In this document: piece by piece, positions 1-7,857 of the stretch
Numbering within the stretch: position 1 is the stretch's first letter
Layout of the letters: the number at the start of each line of letters is the position of its first letter
Assembly: GCF_019038415.1 (NCBI RefSeq)
Contig: NZ_JAFKRG010000052.1
Span: 1-54,971 of the forward strand
DNA from: Synechococcus sp. CCY 9618
Lineage (GTDB): Bacteria; Cyanobacteriota; Cyanobacteriia; PCC-6307; Cyanobiaceae
Direction: 5' to 3'
DNA length: 54,971 bases
Translations under genes and position numbers: made by a program
The notes under the pieces: generated by a model
Seen by the model: only the letters and a program-made list of their open reading frames with translations
What the model was told of the DNA's origin: nothing
The model's database searches: none

Positions 1-94
1 GGCGTACGCCTATGGAAGTCCTCCAGCAATGGAAAGCGGCCTGATCACCCCACCAGCTCTCATAGGAACTGGACCACTGATGGGGGTCACGTCA
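1..94 (-). mobile_element. Terminus of an unidentified insertion sequence (IS3-like?)
   Basis: The istB reading frame stops resembling IstB at about base 94. From there, read on the minus strand, the sequence begins TGACGTGACCCCCATCAG and continues with TGGTCC. A 5'-TG start followed by such a string resembles IS3-family ends, but this is from memory and was not searched. Further in, a GGAGG motif stands six bases before ATAGGCGTACGCC, which looks like a ribosome binding site followed by ATA where an orfA start would be expected. The window edge hides the rest. It could equally be host sequence brought in by a deletion. Confidence 0.35.
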
Positions 95-729
95 ATCAGC
101 ACGCTGCCGCGCTGGTAGCAGCGCGAGATCAGCTGGAAGAACAGGTACGCCGCGTTTGGCTCCAGCGGTAGGTAGCCCAGCTCATCAATGATCAGCAGCC
201 GGCTCTTGGCGTACTGCGTCAGTCGGGCTTCCAGGGCGTGCTGCGCCTGGGCCTTGGCCAGGGCGCTGATCAGCTCCATGGCACCGACGTACTGGACGCT
301 GTGACCAAGCCGCACCGCCTCCCGGCCCAGCGCCACTGCCAGGTGGGTCTTGCCCACGCCCGGTGGCCCAAGCAGCAGCAGGGTGTCGCCATTGGCCACC
401 CTGCGGCAGGTGGCCAGCTCACGCATCTGGGCCGGGTCGATCGACGGCTGGGCCTTGAAGTCGAACGCCTCCAGCGTCCGGACATAGGGGAAGCGCGCCA
501 GCCGCAGGGCCATCTCCATCCGCAGCTGGTCCTTGCGGGCCACCTCGGCCGCACACAGCCAGGCCAGCGCCTCTCGGAGATTCAGCTCGCGCCGCGCGGC
601 CTCCTCCAGCAGCGCATCCAGGCGGTCGCGGATCGCGGGCAGCCGCAGGCGGGTGAGCATCGCCTCCAGCTCCTCGGTCGGCACCGGGGGTGTTGCCGCT
701 GTGGTTCGGGTGCGTTGTGGGTTGCTCAT
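10..729 (-). pseudogene. istB: IstB-type ATP-binding helper of an IS21 element, C-terminus replaced
   Basis: IstB is the AAA+ ATPase that loads target DNA for the IstA transposase. The Walker A motif GPPGVGKT lies at residues 121-128 and the Walker B stretch LLIIDELGYLPL at about 178-189, both intact. After residue 212 (GSVLI) the family normally continues with a TSN-type sensor 1 and a further 40 or so residues. Here 27 unrelated residues follow to the stop, coded by the adjoining element terminus. The frame is therefore open (239 aa) but the ATPase lacks sensor and lid parts and is unlikely to work. The ATG overlaps the istA stop as ATGA (726-729), the usual coupling in IS21 elements. Confidence 0.8.
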
Positions 730-2084
730 GCCGCCACCTCCCCGATCAGCTCGGCATAGACGGCCAGAGGCCTGGCCAGCTCAGAGCTGCGCACGGTGCG
801 CCGCTCTCGCTCCCCATCACGACTAGCGCTGGCGTCCTGCAGCGATCGCACGGCCTCGCGCCGCTGCCGCTGCGGCACCAGGCCGACCCAGTGACCGTCG
901 ATCACCTGGCGGCTGCGGCTACCGGGCCGCTGCCTCCTGTGCTCGGCCACGATCCGCCCGCCGTGGCGGATCAGCACCTGCTGGTCCCGCACCATCACGC
1001 TCACCCGCGCTCTGATCAGCGCCTGCGGCGCCGAATACCAATTGGCCTCCACTTCCACGCAGCAGTCGCTGTGCACGATCCGCACCAGCTCCCGCTCCGC
1101 CAGAAACGACGGCTTGGCCTCCAGCGGCTGCAGCGCCTGGGCTTCCTCCCGCAGAAAGCGCTGCAGCGGTTCCTCGCCGGTGGTGCCATGCACCCGCAGG
1201 TCGGCCACCTCGCGGCTCCAGCGCACCAGATGGGCCTCAAACTCCGCCCAGCTGCTGAACTCCCGCCCGGCAATGGCGTTCCTTTTCACGTACGCCACCC
1301 CTCGCTCATCCTTGCCTTTGGTCCTTGCCCGGTACGGCCGGCAGGCGCGAGGCTTGAACCCCCAGTAGCGGGCGAATCCCTCCAGTCGCTCGGCAAAAAC
1401 AAGAATGTTTCGCTCCGGATCGTGCTGGCTGACCAACGCCCGGGCGTTGTCCACCAGCACCTCCTTGGGCACACCGCCCCAATGGCGGAAGCCCTCCTCC
1501 AGTGCCGCGAGCCAGTGCTCCTGCTTCTCGCTGCGAAACGCCCGCACCAGCAACCGGCGCGAATAGCCCAGCGTCAGTACCGCCAGGTGCACCCGCACCC
1601 GCTCGCCGGCGATGCTCACCATGCACTGGCCAAAGTCAGCCTGCAGCTGCCGGCCTGGTGGCGTCTCGAATCGCACTGTCGCCAGGGCCGCGTTGCGCAG
1701 CTCCTGCCGCCACGGCTCCACGGCACGCTCCACCGTGCGCAGGCTCACCTTGATCCCTTTCTCACTCGCCAGCTCCTGGCGCACCACATCGGCATTGCCG
1801 CGGTGGGCCAGAAACCGCTGCCGCAGCCACTCCCTCTGTCCGTCAAGAACCGCGTGACGGCAAGGCTTTCCGTAGGGCTGCCAGCCGCCTTGCCGCAGGT
1901 ACTTGCGCACCGTTTCCGGTGAGCAGCCCAGTTCCCTGGCAATGCGCCGTCGGCCCCAGCCGACGGCCGCAAGCCGTCGCATCGCCTCCACGTCCTGAGG
2001 GGTCTGCACCGCCGTCTCCAGAGCCATCGGCTCCAGAGATGGCGCCCCTCCACGGCCCCTGTTGTGCTCGCTGGCTCGTTCCAC
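726..2084 (-). CDS. istA: IS21-family transposase IstA
   Basis: IstA is the DDE transposase that cuts and joins IS21 ends. The 452-residue frame has an N-terminal helix-turn-helix (about 29-64, GRRRIARELGCSPETVRKYL). An RNase H-fold catalytic core follows with Asp150 (LQADFGQ), Asp212 (VLVDNARALV) and Glu260 (GKDERGVAYVK). A C-terminal domain (about 330-420) is of the usual IS21 kind. The length is slightly short for the family. The listed GTG start lies beside the terminal repeats; an ATG at 2025-2027 (MALETAVQTP) is an equally good start. The stop overlaps istB by 4 bp. The transposase looks intact, but its partner IstB and one element end are damaged. Confidence 0.88.
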   Translation of the reverse strand: MERASEHNRGRGGAPSLEPMALETAVQTPQDVEAMRRLAAVGWGRRRIARELGCSPETVRKYLRQGGWQPYGKPCRHAVLDGQREWLRQRFLAHRGNADVVRQELASEKGIKVSLRTVERAVEPWRQELRNAALATVRFETPPGRQLQADFGQCMVSIAGERVRVHLAVLTLGYSRRLLVRAFRSEKQEHWLAALEEGFRHWGGVPKEVLVDNARALVSQHDPERNILVFAERLEGFARYWGFKPRACRPYRARTKGKDERGVAYVKRNAIAGREFSSWAEFEAHLVRWSREVADLRVHGTTGEEPLQRFLREEAQALQPLEAKPSFLAERELVRIVHSDCCVEVEANWYSAPQALIRARVSVMVRDQQVLIRHGGRIVAEHRRQRPGSRSRQVIDGHWVGLVPQRQRREAVRSLQDASASRDGERERRTVRSSELARPLAVYAELIGEVAA

Positions 2085-2089
2085 CGGGT

Positions 2090-2133
2090 GGACCAGTTTT
2101 CGTGTCGCCTCCGGACCAGTTTTCGCTGTCGCC
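2090..2133. repeat. Subterminal direct repeats of the IS21 element
   Basis: GGACCAGTTTTCGTGTCGCC (2090-2109) and GGACCAGTTTTCGCTGTCGCC minus its last base (2113-2132) are two copies differing by one inserted C. They are placed just inside the element tip at 2138. Multiple terminal repeats of about 20 bp are a hallmark of IS21-family ends and serve as IstA binding sites. Confidence 0.75.
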
Positions 2134-2138
2134 TGACA

Positions 2139-2509
2139 ACGAGAAGGGGCCGACCACGGTGGCCTTTCTGAGCCGGGCGGTGGCCTGGTTCAACGGCCAG
2201 GGGATTGAGTGCCGGCGGGTGCTCAGCGACAACGGATCGGCCTACAAGTCGCACGGCTGGCGAAAGGCTTGCCAAGTCATGGGTTTGAAAGTCAAGAAAA
2301 CAAGGCCCTACACCCCTCGAACCAACGGCAAGGCTGAGCGGTTCATCAAGACCCTGCTGGAGGAGTGGGCCTATGTGGTGCCCCACAGCACCTCAGCGGC
2401 TCGCAATGAGCTGCTGCCGGCCTACTTGCGGATCTATAACGGCCGCAGGTGCCACATGGCCCTGGGTGGCCTCACCCCCCAGCAGCGACTCGCTCAGCTG
2501 CAGGCATGA
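2139..2509 (+). pseudogene. IS481-family transposase, C-terminal fragment
   Basis: About 123 residues of an rve-type integrase core remain, including the second catalytic Asp in VLSDNGS, the Glu in TNGKAERFIKTLL, and the closing YNGRRCHMALGGLTPQQRL typical of IS481 transposases. The N-terminal half (helix-turn-helix and first catalytic Asp) is gone because the IS21 element inserted at 2138/2139. The open frame that runs upstream from 1919 is a chance fusion with antisense IS21 sequence. The stop codon (2507-2509) overlaps the element's terminal inverted repeat. Confidence 0.85.
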
Positions 2510-2536
2510 ACAACCTGGTGGGAAAGCACAACTAGG
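2508..2536. repeat. Right terminal inverted repeat of the IS481 remnant plus CTAG target hexamer
   Basis: 2508-2530 begins GAACAACCTGGTGG and ends in CA. It is followed at once by ACTAGG (2531-2536). Read in reverse complement and including the CTAG, it aligns without gaps to 54876-54903 at the other end of the window, with 23 of 28 bases the same by hand count. IS481 of Bordetella is known to insert at NCTAGN hexamers, so ACTAGG is probably the target site copy. Confidence 0.7.
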
Positions 2537-2831
2537 AACCTTCTCTCTGAAGGACGGTGCCATTAACGGGGGATTCCAGTCGGCAGACGTTCCCGCATCG
2601 GCTGCTGTTGTCGTGTCTAGCAAAGAATCAGTGCGAACAAGTGACCACGAAAAGAGGAGAACGCAAAACCATCGGGCCGGCGCATCTTCTCCAAGCCAAT
2701 CTCTGATTTCTGGAGAGTGCCCTCTCTCTTCCCAAACCGAGTGGTGAACTGAGCAACGGAAATCTGGATAGACGCCGATGACACGCCAATGGCATCCCTT
2801 GAGGAACACTTCAATAGCACGAAGTACCCCA
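2537..2831. other. AT-richer stretch with no recognisable gene
   Basis: About 300 bp lie between the IS481 remnant and the terminator of the next gene. Overlapping open frames of about 80-160 codons occur on both strands. None has a convincing ribosome binding site, a recognisable motif or the codon usage of the chromosome. Base composition is clearly lower in GC than the core genes. It may be decayed coding DNA or insertion debris. Confidence 0.5.
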
Positions 2832-2867
2832 TAAAATGAAAAAGGATGCATCCATAAGGATGCATCC
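2832..2867 (-). terminator. Rho-independent terminator of the PEP-CTERM-like gene
   Basis: On the minus strand the palindrome GGATGCATCC occurs twice (2858-2867 and 2844-2853), separated by four bases, so the two copies can pair as a 10-bp stem with a TTAT loop. The run TTTTTCATTTTAT follows directly (2843 to 2831). It lies 56 bp beyond the stop at 2923. Because each half is itself palindromic, the structure would also fold on the plus strand, but there it lacks a T-run. Confidence 0.85.
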
Positions 2868-2922
2868 AAGCAGGGAAACCGTTTGTGTGATTCGAAGACC
2901 TTGAGAAATTTTCCGGGGTCTC

Positions 2923-3705
2923 TCAGGCCTTGAGGAATGAAGCGTTAGCGCCCTTAACTCGCTTACGAAGACGACGGCTGTACCCGAAAGCAGCACCTGC
3001 ACCAAGGATGGGAAGAGGGCCGGGAACTTGAGCGGGCCTTTGAAGGCTGATGGACTGAGTGCCAAAGATAACGGTCTGTAGCAAAGAATCGCCAGTTTGA
3101 CCGTTAAAGAAGGTGGTGGAGACCGCGGGGCCTCCATTTGCTCCTGGAGTTGTAAGAGTGAAACTCACCAGTGTGGCCAACAGGTCAGCATCGCCATTGT
3201 TCGGCAATGCGGCGCCGACATCACCTGTGATGGGGCCAGGGAAGAAGAATGGGGCTTGAAGGCCACCAGTGATGAGCAATCCTGGGGTGTTACTCAGGGA
3301 AATAGTGTAGAATTGATCAATCCCTGAACCAGATGTAAGCGCTCCAGGAGGGACGCCCGGATCAGTCTCACAGGATGGATCGGCATTGCAGGCTGCAATT
3401 GATGCTGCATTGGGGTTCCACTCCGTGGAGTCAAAACCCAGTTCATAAGACAGGGCGGTCAGAGAGGATCCAGCAAATCCAAAGAATGGAAGCCCGAATT
3501 GGTTGAGATTGATCTGGAAGAAGAAGTCTTGAGTTGCCTGACCAAATGGAATTTCCAGGTCGCTGATGATGTCGGCGTCGAGATCGGCACCCACAGGGGT
3601 AAATTCAACGCCGAAGGCGTGAGCGCTGTTGGCGGATCCAAACAGAAAGGCTGCTGGCAGCAGAGCGGTTCCAGCCGCTCGGGCAAGAAGTTTGGTGAGG
3701 TTCAT
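2923..3705 (-). CDS. Secreted protein with cyanobacterial PEP-CTERM-like sorting tail
   Basis: A 260-residue protein of unknown function. An N-terminal signal peptide (about 1-30, MNLTKLLARAAGTALLPAAF, ending ANSAHA) is followed by a roughly 190-residue low-complexity beta-type domain rich in Gly, Phe, Asn, Thr and Pro. This contains three Cys (two in the AACNADPSCETDPG segment). The C-terminus reads VPGPLPILGAGAAFGYSRRL and then basic residues: a PxPLP-type motif, a short hydrophobic helix and an Arg cluster. That is the layout of the cyanobacterial PEP-CTERM variant recognised by exosortase-type enzymes (family knowledge). It has its own terminator and a long upstream region. GC content is well below that of the core genes, suggesting transfer. 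No exosortase gene is in this window. Confidence 0.75.
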   Translation of the reverse strand: MNLTKLLARAAGTALLPAAFLFGSANSAHAFGVEFTPVGADLDADIISDLEIPFGQATQDFFFQINLNQFGLPFFGFAGSSLTALSYELGFDSTEWNPNAASIAACNADPSCETDPGVPPGALTSGSGIDQFYTISLSNTPGLLITGGLQAPFFFPGPITGDVGAALPNNGDADLLATLVSFTLTTPGANGGPAVSTTFFNGQTGDSLLQTVIFGTQSISLQRPAQVPGPLPILGAGAAFGYSRRLRKRVKGANASFLKA

Positions 3706-4139
3706 GGCTTGTGGGGCCTGTTGGGTGGCGAAGTGAACGGCTGGGCTGAAATGGTGCGGAATGCCTCAGTTGGCAAGCTTGCTCACAATAGCACCAAGAG
3801 TGAAAGGTGGGTGAAGGCCTCCAAAGGACTTCAGCGTTTCCTCATGAATGGCCCTGGGTGGCCCGAGTTCAGACCCGTAAACGATCAAATTGTGACGATT
3901 GGTAAAGGATCTTCATTGGCCCTGCCCATTGATGCATGGTCGTGCCGATGAGGGGGCAACCCGCGCAGACAATGGCTTCAGGGTTCCAGGTTCCGGGTCC
4001 ATTAAACCGACAAAGCACGTCTGATCTGGACAGTCTCCTACCTGTCTGTGGTTTTGGACTGAACATAGCGGACGTTACGGCCTTCAGGCGCTAGTTTCCC
4101 CTAGACGTTCCAGGACCTCGACGAGGTTTCGGACTCACC
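3706..4139. other. Divergent intergenic region, 434 bp
   Basis: This separates the minus-strand PEP-CTERM-like gene from the plus-strand HpsJ-like gene and must hold both promoters, but no clear -35/-10 pair could be chosen with confidence. The short perfect palindrome CCTCGACGAGG lies at about 4114-4124, roughly 15 bp before the start codon at 4140. Open frames here (for example 3869-4066 on the minus strand) look accidental. Confidence 0.4.
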
Positions 4140-4967
4140 ATGCTCGATCCGCTCACCGGTGATGCCATCAAGCCGAACCCCTCTCCCGATGATGAGCCCT
4201 TGAATGCTGAGACCGCGGCGCGTACGGCAGGGAGCGATCTGCTCATGGCGATCGCCAGTTGCCTCTTCCTGGTCTTCCTCGCCAACACCGTGGTGGAATT
4301 GCTGCCTGTCCAGCTCCTCAAGCCCCAGTGGCAACTGGGCTTCGTGGCACGCCTTCTGGGCTCCAGCTCGATCGCCCTGGGTGGTTTTGCGTTCGTCCAC
4401 ATCGCCTCGACCCTGAACCCGGCCAACCCCTTCTACCGCCGACGGCTTGAGACTGTTCGCCGATTGGCCACCTTCGCCGCGATCGGGTTCTTTCTGCTTA
4501 TTCCTCTGCAGGGTTTCGCTACCTGGAAGTCTTACACCCAGTCGCAGACCACTCAGCAGGCACTCATTGAACAATCCGAAAAACGCCTGGCTCCCCTCAA
4601 ACAGGCCATCGAATCCGCCACCGGCACAGCCGATCTGCAGCAGAAACTTTCGCGTCTCCCTGAATTCCGCCTGCGGCTGGGACCCGACGATCTGGACAAG
4701 CCGCTGGATCAGGTCAGAACAGCGCTCCTGAACAACATCGCCCGAACTGAAAATCTCTATGCCGACCGCCTCGCGACCAAGCCCAATCAGATCTGGGCCG
4801 CCATTCAGGGCGGGACACGCACCCTTCTGACAGCTCTGGCGTATTCCTTTGCATTCGCCGCCGGCGCCCAACCTGGTCGGTCGTCGGTCACCCTGCTGGA
4901 CATGATCAGGATGAGCTTCCAGTCTCTGTTAGGTGGGCGCCGCAGACGTTCTCGGCCTTCCGCCTGA
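4140..4967 (+). CDS. HpsJ-like integral membrane protein
   Basis: A 275-residue protein. Two adjacent hydrophobic segments (about residues 33-50 and 68-88) are followed by a third after an Arg-rich loop (about 108-124, LATFAAIGFFLLIPLQGF). A mainly helical soluble region of about 80 residues comes next (QSEKRLAPLKQAIESATGTA onward), then a last weak hydrophobic segment (about 228-245) and a basic C-terminus (GGRRRRSR). This order of membrane segments, an FLLIPLQ-type third segment and a helical domain resembles HpsJ-family proteins, which in cyanobacteria are linked to exopolysaccharide export and cyanoexosortase loci. The match is from memory. Its position beside a PEP-CTERM-like protein fits that link. 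ATG 4140 is the only good start. Confidence 0.45.
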   Translation: MLDPLTGDAIKPNPSPDDEPLNAETAARTAGSDLLMAIASCLFLVFLANTVVELLPVQLLKPQWQLGFVARLLGSSSIALGGFAFVHIASTLNPANPFYRRRLETVRRLATFAAIGFFLLIPLQGFATWKSYTQSQTTQQALIEQSEKRLAPLKQAIESATGTADLQQKLSRLPEFRLRLGPDDLDKPLDQVRTALLNNIARTENLYADRLATKPNQIWAAIQGGTRTLLTALAYSFAFAAGAQPGRSSVTLLDMIRMSFQSLLGGRRRRSRPSA

Positions 4968-5207
4968 TCCAGGCAGCCGGCTCGATCCCTCGTCCTCAAC
5001 TTCTGCCACCACTGACGCAGCCCGACGACGACAATGCCTGACCACCCCGCCAGTCTCGACAAGTCCATCGCCAGCGTCAGCCGCCTGTTCGTCTGGAGCG
5101 GGGGTGCTCACGGGCAAGCGACCGAAGGACAAACGATGCACATCCTGATCCCCTCAGTGCGCTCTTCAGGTGGGCCGCTTGAATGGGCGCCACCGCATCC
5201 CTAGAGC

Positions 5208-6839
5208 TTGCCGACGACCAGGGCGCGGAGACCAAGACCACAGCGGCAGCGCAGGGCAGTGGCCGTCCTGGGCAGCCTGGGGCTGGCTTTGCCGCTGCTG
5301 GCCGGCTGCCAGCCGCCGCGCCCCGGCCTTTCCCTGGTCGTCGCCACCAAGAGCCGCATCGACTCCCTCGACCCTGCCCAGGCCTCCCGGATCGGTGTGA
5401 TGCAGGTGCTCAGCGGCCTGGGGGACCCCCTCTATGCCATCGACGCCAGCGGCCGCATCGAGCCGCGGCTGGCCACGGCCCTGCCGGTGCTCAGCCTCGA
5501 TGGGCTGCGGGCCCGCATCCCCCTGCGCCGGGGGGTGCTCTTTCACGACGGCACCCGCTTCGACGCCGAGGCCATGGCGTTCTCGCTGCGGCGCTTCATG
5601 GCCATCGGCACCCTCGGCTATCAGCTGAGCGAACGGGTCGAAGCCGTGCGGACCACCGGTCCCTATGAGCTCGAACTGGTGCTGAAGCGCCCCTTCAGCC
5701 CCCTGCCGCGGCTGCTGAGCGCCATCTTCCTGACTCCGGTGTCGCCGACGGCCTACCGGGAGTACCGCGACAAGCCCCTCAACGAACGCTTCGTGGGCAC
5801 CGGCCCCTATGCCCTGGCCTTCTTCAGCGGCCAGCAGCAGCGGCTGGTGCCCTTTCACCGTTACTGGGGCCGAAGGCCGGCCAACGGCGGCATCGACCTG
5901 GTCACGCTGAGCAATTCCACGGCCCTGTTCGGGGCCCTGCGCAGCGGCGAAGTGGATCTGCTGCTCAGCAGCGGACTGGAGATCGACCACCAGGAGGCCC
6001 TGCACCGCGATGCCGGCGCCGGTCGCCTGCGCGAGGCGGTGGGGCCCTCCCAGGAGATCGGTCTGGTGTCGCTGCTGAGCGATCAACCGCCGCTGGATCG
6101 CCTGCCCCTGCGGCAGGCGGTGGCCCTGAGCCTGGATCGCGGCACGATCAGCCAACGGGTAGCCCTGGGGCTGCGCGCGCCCCTGCGTCAGCTGATCCCC
6201 CCCAGCCTGCCGGGCTCCGATCCCAGCGCGTGGCCGACCTACGACCCGGCAGGGGCCCGTGCCCTCTACCGCCGGGAGGGCTACTGCAGCGGCCGGGTGC
6301 TCACCCTGCCGCTGACCTACCGCTCCGACATCCCCACCGATCGCCTGTTCGCCCTCACCTGGCAGGCCCAGCTGCGCCGGGACCTGGGCGACTGCGTGGC
6401 CCTGGAGCTGACCGGCATGGAATCGACCACCGCCTACGCCCAGCTGGACAAGGGCACCCTGACGATGCTGTTCTACGACTGGATCGCTGATTACCCCGAC
6501 GCGGAGAACTTCCTGATGCCGCTGCTGGCCTGCAGCCAGGCTGAAGCCGACCGCTGCCTGAAGGGCAACAGCGTGCTCGGCGGCACCTTCTGGACGGCAC
6601 CCGGCCTGCAGCAGCAGCTCGAACGCAGCAGCCAGCTGGCGGGCCCCGACCGGATCGCCCTGCTGGAGGCCATCCAGCGCCGTGTCGGGGCGGCCAGCCC
6701 CTACCTGCCGGTCTGGCTCAGCGCCCCGGTGGCCTGGGGCCGGCTGCCTGTCAGCCGGCCCCGCTTCGACGGATCCGGCCGGGTGCTGCTGGGCGAACTG
6801 CATCGGCTGCCGACCACCGCCGGGGGGTCGCCGCCGTGA
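5208..6839 (+). CDS. Peptide/nickel-type ABC transporter substrate-binding lipoprotein
   Basis: 543 residues of the SBP_bac_5 (DppA/OppA/NikA) family. It captures small peptides or similar ligands outside the inner membrane and delivers them to the permease. A basic N-terminus (RRPRPQRQRR) leads into a hydrophobic stretch and the lipobox LLAGC (Cys near residue 34), so it should be lipid-anchored. The body carries the family features DSLDPAQ, a VLFHDGTRFDAEAMAFSLRR segment and FVGTGPY. The listed start is TTG, chosen because it supplies the basic part of the signal peptide; a GTG at 5259 would omit it. The stop overlaps the next gene as GTGA, so the two are co-translated. The 240 bp upstream hold only a doubtful 56-codon frame (5034-5204). 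Confidence 0.85.
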   Translation: MPTTRARRPRPQRQRRAVAVLGSLGLALPLLAGCQPPRPGLSLVVATKSRIDSLDPAQASRIGVMQVLSGLGDPLYAIDASGRIEPRLATALPVLSLDGLRARIPLRRGVLFHDGTRFDAEAMAFSLRRFMAIGTLGYQLSERVEAVRTTGPYELELVLKRPFSPLPRLLSAIFLTPVSPTAYREYRDKPLNERFVGTGPYALAFFSGQQQRLVPFHRYWGRRPANGGIDLVTLSNSTALFGALRSGEVDLLLSSGLEIDHQEALHRDAGAGRLREAVGPSQEIGLVSLLSDQPPLDRLPLRQAVALSLDRGTISQRVALGLRAPLRQLIPPSLPGSDPSAWPTYDPAGARALYRREGYCSGRVLTLPLTYRSDIPTDRLFALTWQAQLRRDLGDCVALELTGMESTTAYAQLDKGTLTMLFYDWIADYPDAENFLMPLLACSQAEADRCLKGNSVLGGTFWTAPGLQQQLERSSQLAGPDRIALLEAIQRRVGAASPYLPVWLSAPVAWGRLPVSRPRFDGSGRVLLGELHRLPTTAGGSPP

Positions 6840-7855
6840 GCCGCCGTTCCGACCTGGCCCGCTATCTGGCCTCGCGCCTGGCCCTCGCGCCGCTGATGCT
6901 CTGGCTGATCGCCACGCTGGTGTTCCTGCTGCTGCGGGTGGCCCCGGGGGATCCGATCGATGCCCTGCTGGGGCCCCGCGCTCCCGCCGCGGCCCGGGCG
7001 GCCCTGCGGGCCCAGCTCGGTCTGGACCGTCCCCTGGGGGAGCAGTACGGGACGTTCCTGAGCCATCTCCTGCAGGGTGATCTGGGCACCTCCCTGGCCA
7101 ACGGGGAACCGGTGACCCGGATCATCCAGGCCAGCCTGCCCGCCAGCCTGGAGCTGGGGCTGACGGCCCTGCTGCTGGCGGCCGTGGTCGGTCTGGCGGT
7201 GGGGTTCAGCGGCATCGCCCGGCCCGAAGGCAGGATCGATCTGGCGGGCCGGCTCTACGGCATCGGCACCTATGCCCTGCCCCCCTTCTGGGCGGCAATG
7301 GTGGTGCAGCTGGTGTTCGCGGTCTGGCTGGGCTGGCTGCCGGTGGGGGGGCGCTTCCCGGCCACCCTGCTGCCACCGGAAGGCACCGGCTTCTACCTGC
7401 TCGACAGCCTGCGGGCCTCGGACTGGACCCAGCTGAGCGGCAGCCTGCGCCACCTCATCTTGCCGGCGGGCACCCTGGGCCTGCTGCTCAGCGGCATCTT
7501 CACCAATGCCCTGCGCCTCAACCTCCGGCGCGCCCTCGGCTCCGACTACGTGGAAGCCGCCCGCAGCCGGGGCCTCAGCGAGCGGCGGGTGGTGCTTCAC
7601 CACGCGCTGCCCAACGCCCTGCTGCCCGTGCTGACGATCACCGGCATCACCGTCGCCTCCCTGATCGGTGGGGCCCTGCTGATCGAGGTGACCTATTCCT
7701 GGCCCGGCATCGCCTACCGGCTGCAGGAGGCGATCGCCCAGCGGGACTACCCCCTGGTGCAGGGCATCGTGGTGGTGGTGGCCGCCCTGGTGGTGCTCGT
7801 GACCGTGCTGGTGGACCTGGTGGTGGCCCTGCTGGATCCGCGCATCCGTTTCTGA
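6836..7855 (+). CDS. DppB/OppB-type ABC transporter permease
   Basis: A 339-residue inner-membrane permease, partner of the lipoprotein encoded just upstream (GTG start overlapping its stop by 4 bp). The family N-terminus is clear (hydrophobic segment, then RVAPGDPIDALLG and a QLGLDRPLGEQYGTFL stretch). Several membrane helices and the EAA loop (DYVEAARSRGLSERRVVLHH, about residues 239-258) that docks the ATPase are also clear. It ends in LLDPRIRF, the usual OppB/DppB tail. The second permease (DppC) and ATPases (DppD/F) expected downstream are absent: the next gene, two bases away, is convergent and unrelated. The other subunits must be elsewhere for the importer to function. Confidence 0.88.
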   Translation: MSRRSDLARYLASRLALAPLMLWLIATLVFLLLRVAPGDPIDALLGPRAPAAARAALRAQLGLDRPLGEQYGTFLSHLLQGDLGTSLANGEPVTRIIQASLPASLELGLTALLLAAVVGLAVGFSGIARPEGRIDLAGRLYGIGTYALPPFWAAMVVQLVFAVWLGWLPVGGRFPATLLPPEGTGFYLLDSLRASDWTQLSGSLRHLILPAGTLGLLLSGIFTNALRLNLRRALGSDYVEAARSRGLSERRVVLHHALPNALLPVLTITGITVASLIGGALLIEVTYSWPGIAYRLQEAIAQRDYPLVQGIVVVVAALVVLVTVLVDLVVALLDPRIRF

Positions 7856-7857
7856 GG

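Larger units (their letters stand above)
95..2138 (-). mobile_element. Truncated IS21-family insertion sequence
   Basis: The element carries istA and istB on the minus strand. Its intact outer end is at 2138, where the minus strand reads TGTCAGGCGACAGCG, the TG expected of IS21-family tips. Two near-identical subterminal repeats follow (2090-2133). At 2138/2139 the sequence switches directly into an IS481-type transposase reading frame on the opposite strand, so the element inserted into that older element. The other end is missing because istB is cut at about base 95. No target duplication can be checked because only one end remains. Confidence 0.8.

Noticed and set aside
1919-2138. 5' part of the open frame joined to the IS481 fragment
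   Set aside because: It is antisense IS21 sequence fused by chance at the insertion point.
3499-3951. 150-codon plus-strand frame
   Set aside because: Antisense to the signal peptide of the PEP-CTERM-like gene and runs into non-coding sequence.
5034-5204. 56-codon plus-strand frame (MPDHPASLDKSIASVSRLFV...)
   Set aside because: Plausible codons but no ribosome binding site, no motif, and it ends in the leader of the binding-protein gene. Kept only as a remote possibility.
5166-6803. 545-codon minus-strand open frame
   Set aside because: Antisense to the peptide-binding lipoprotein; low-complexity Gln/Gly/Ala composition.
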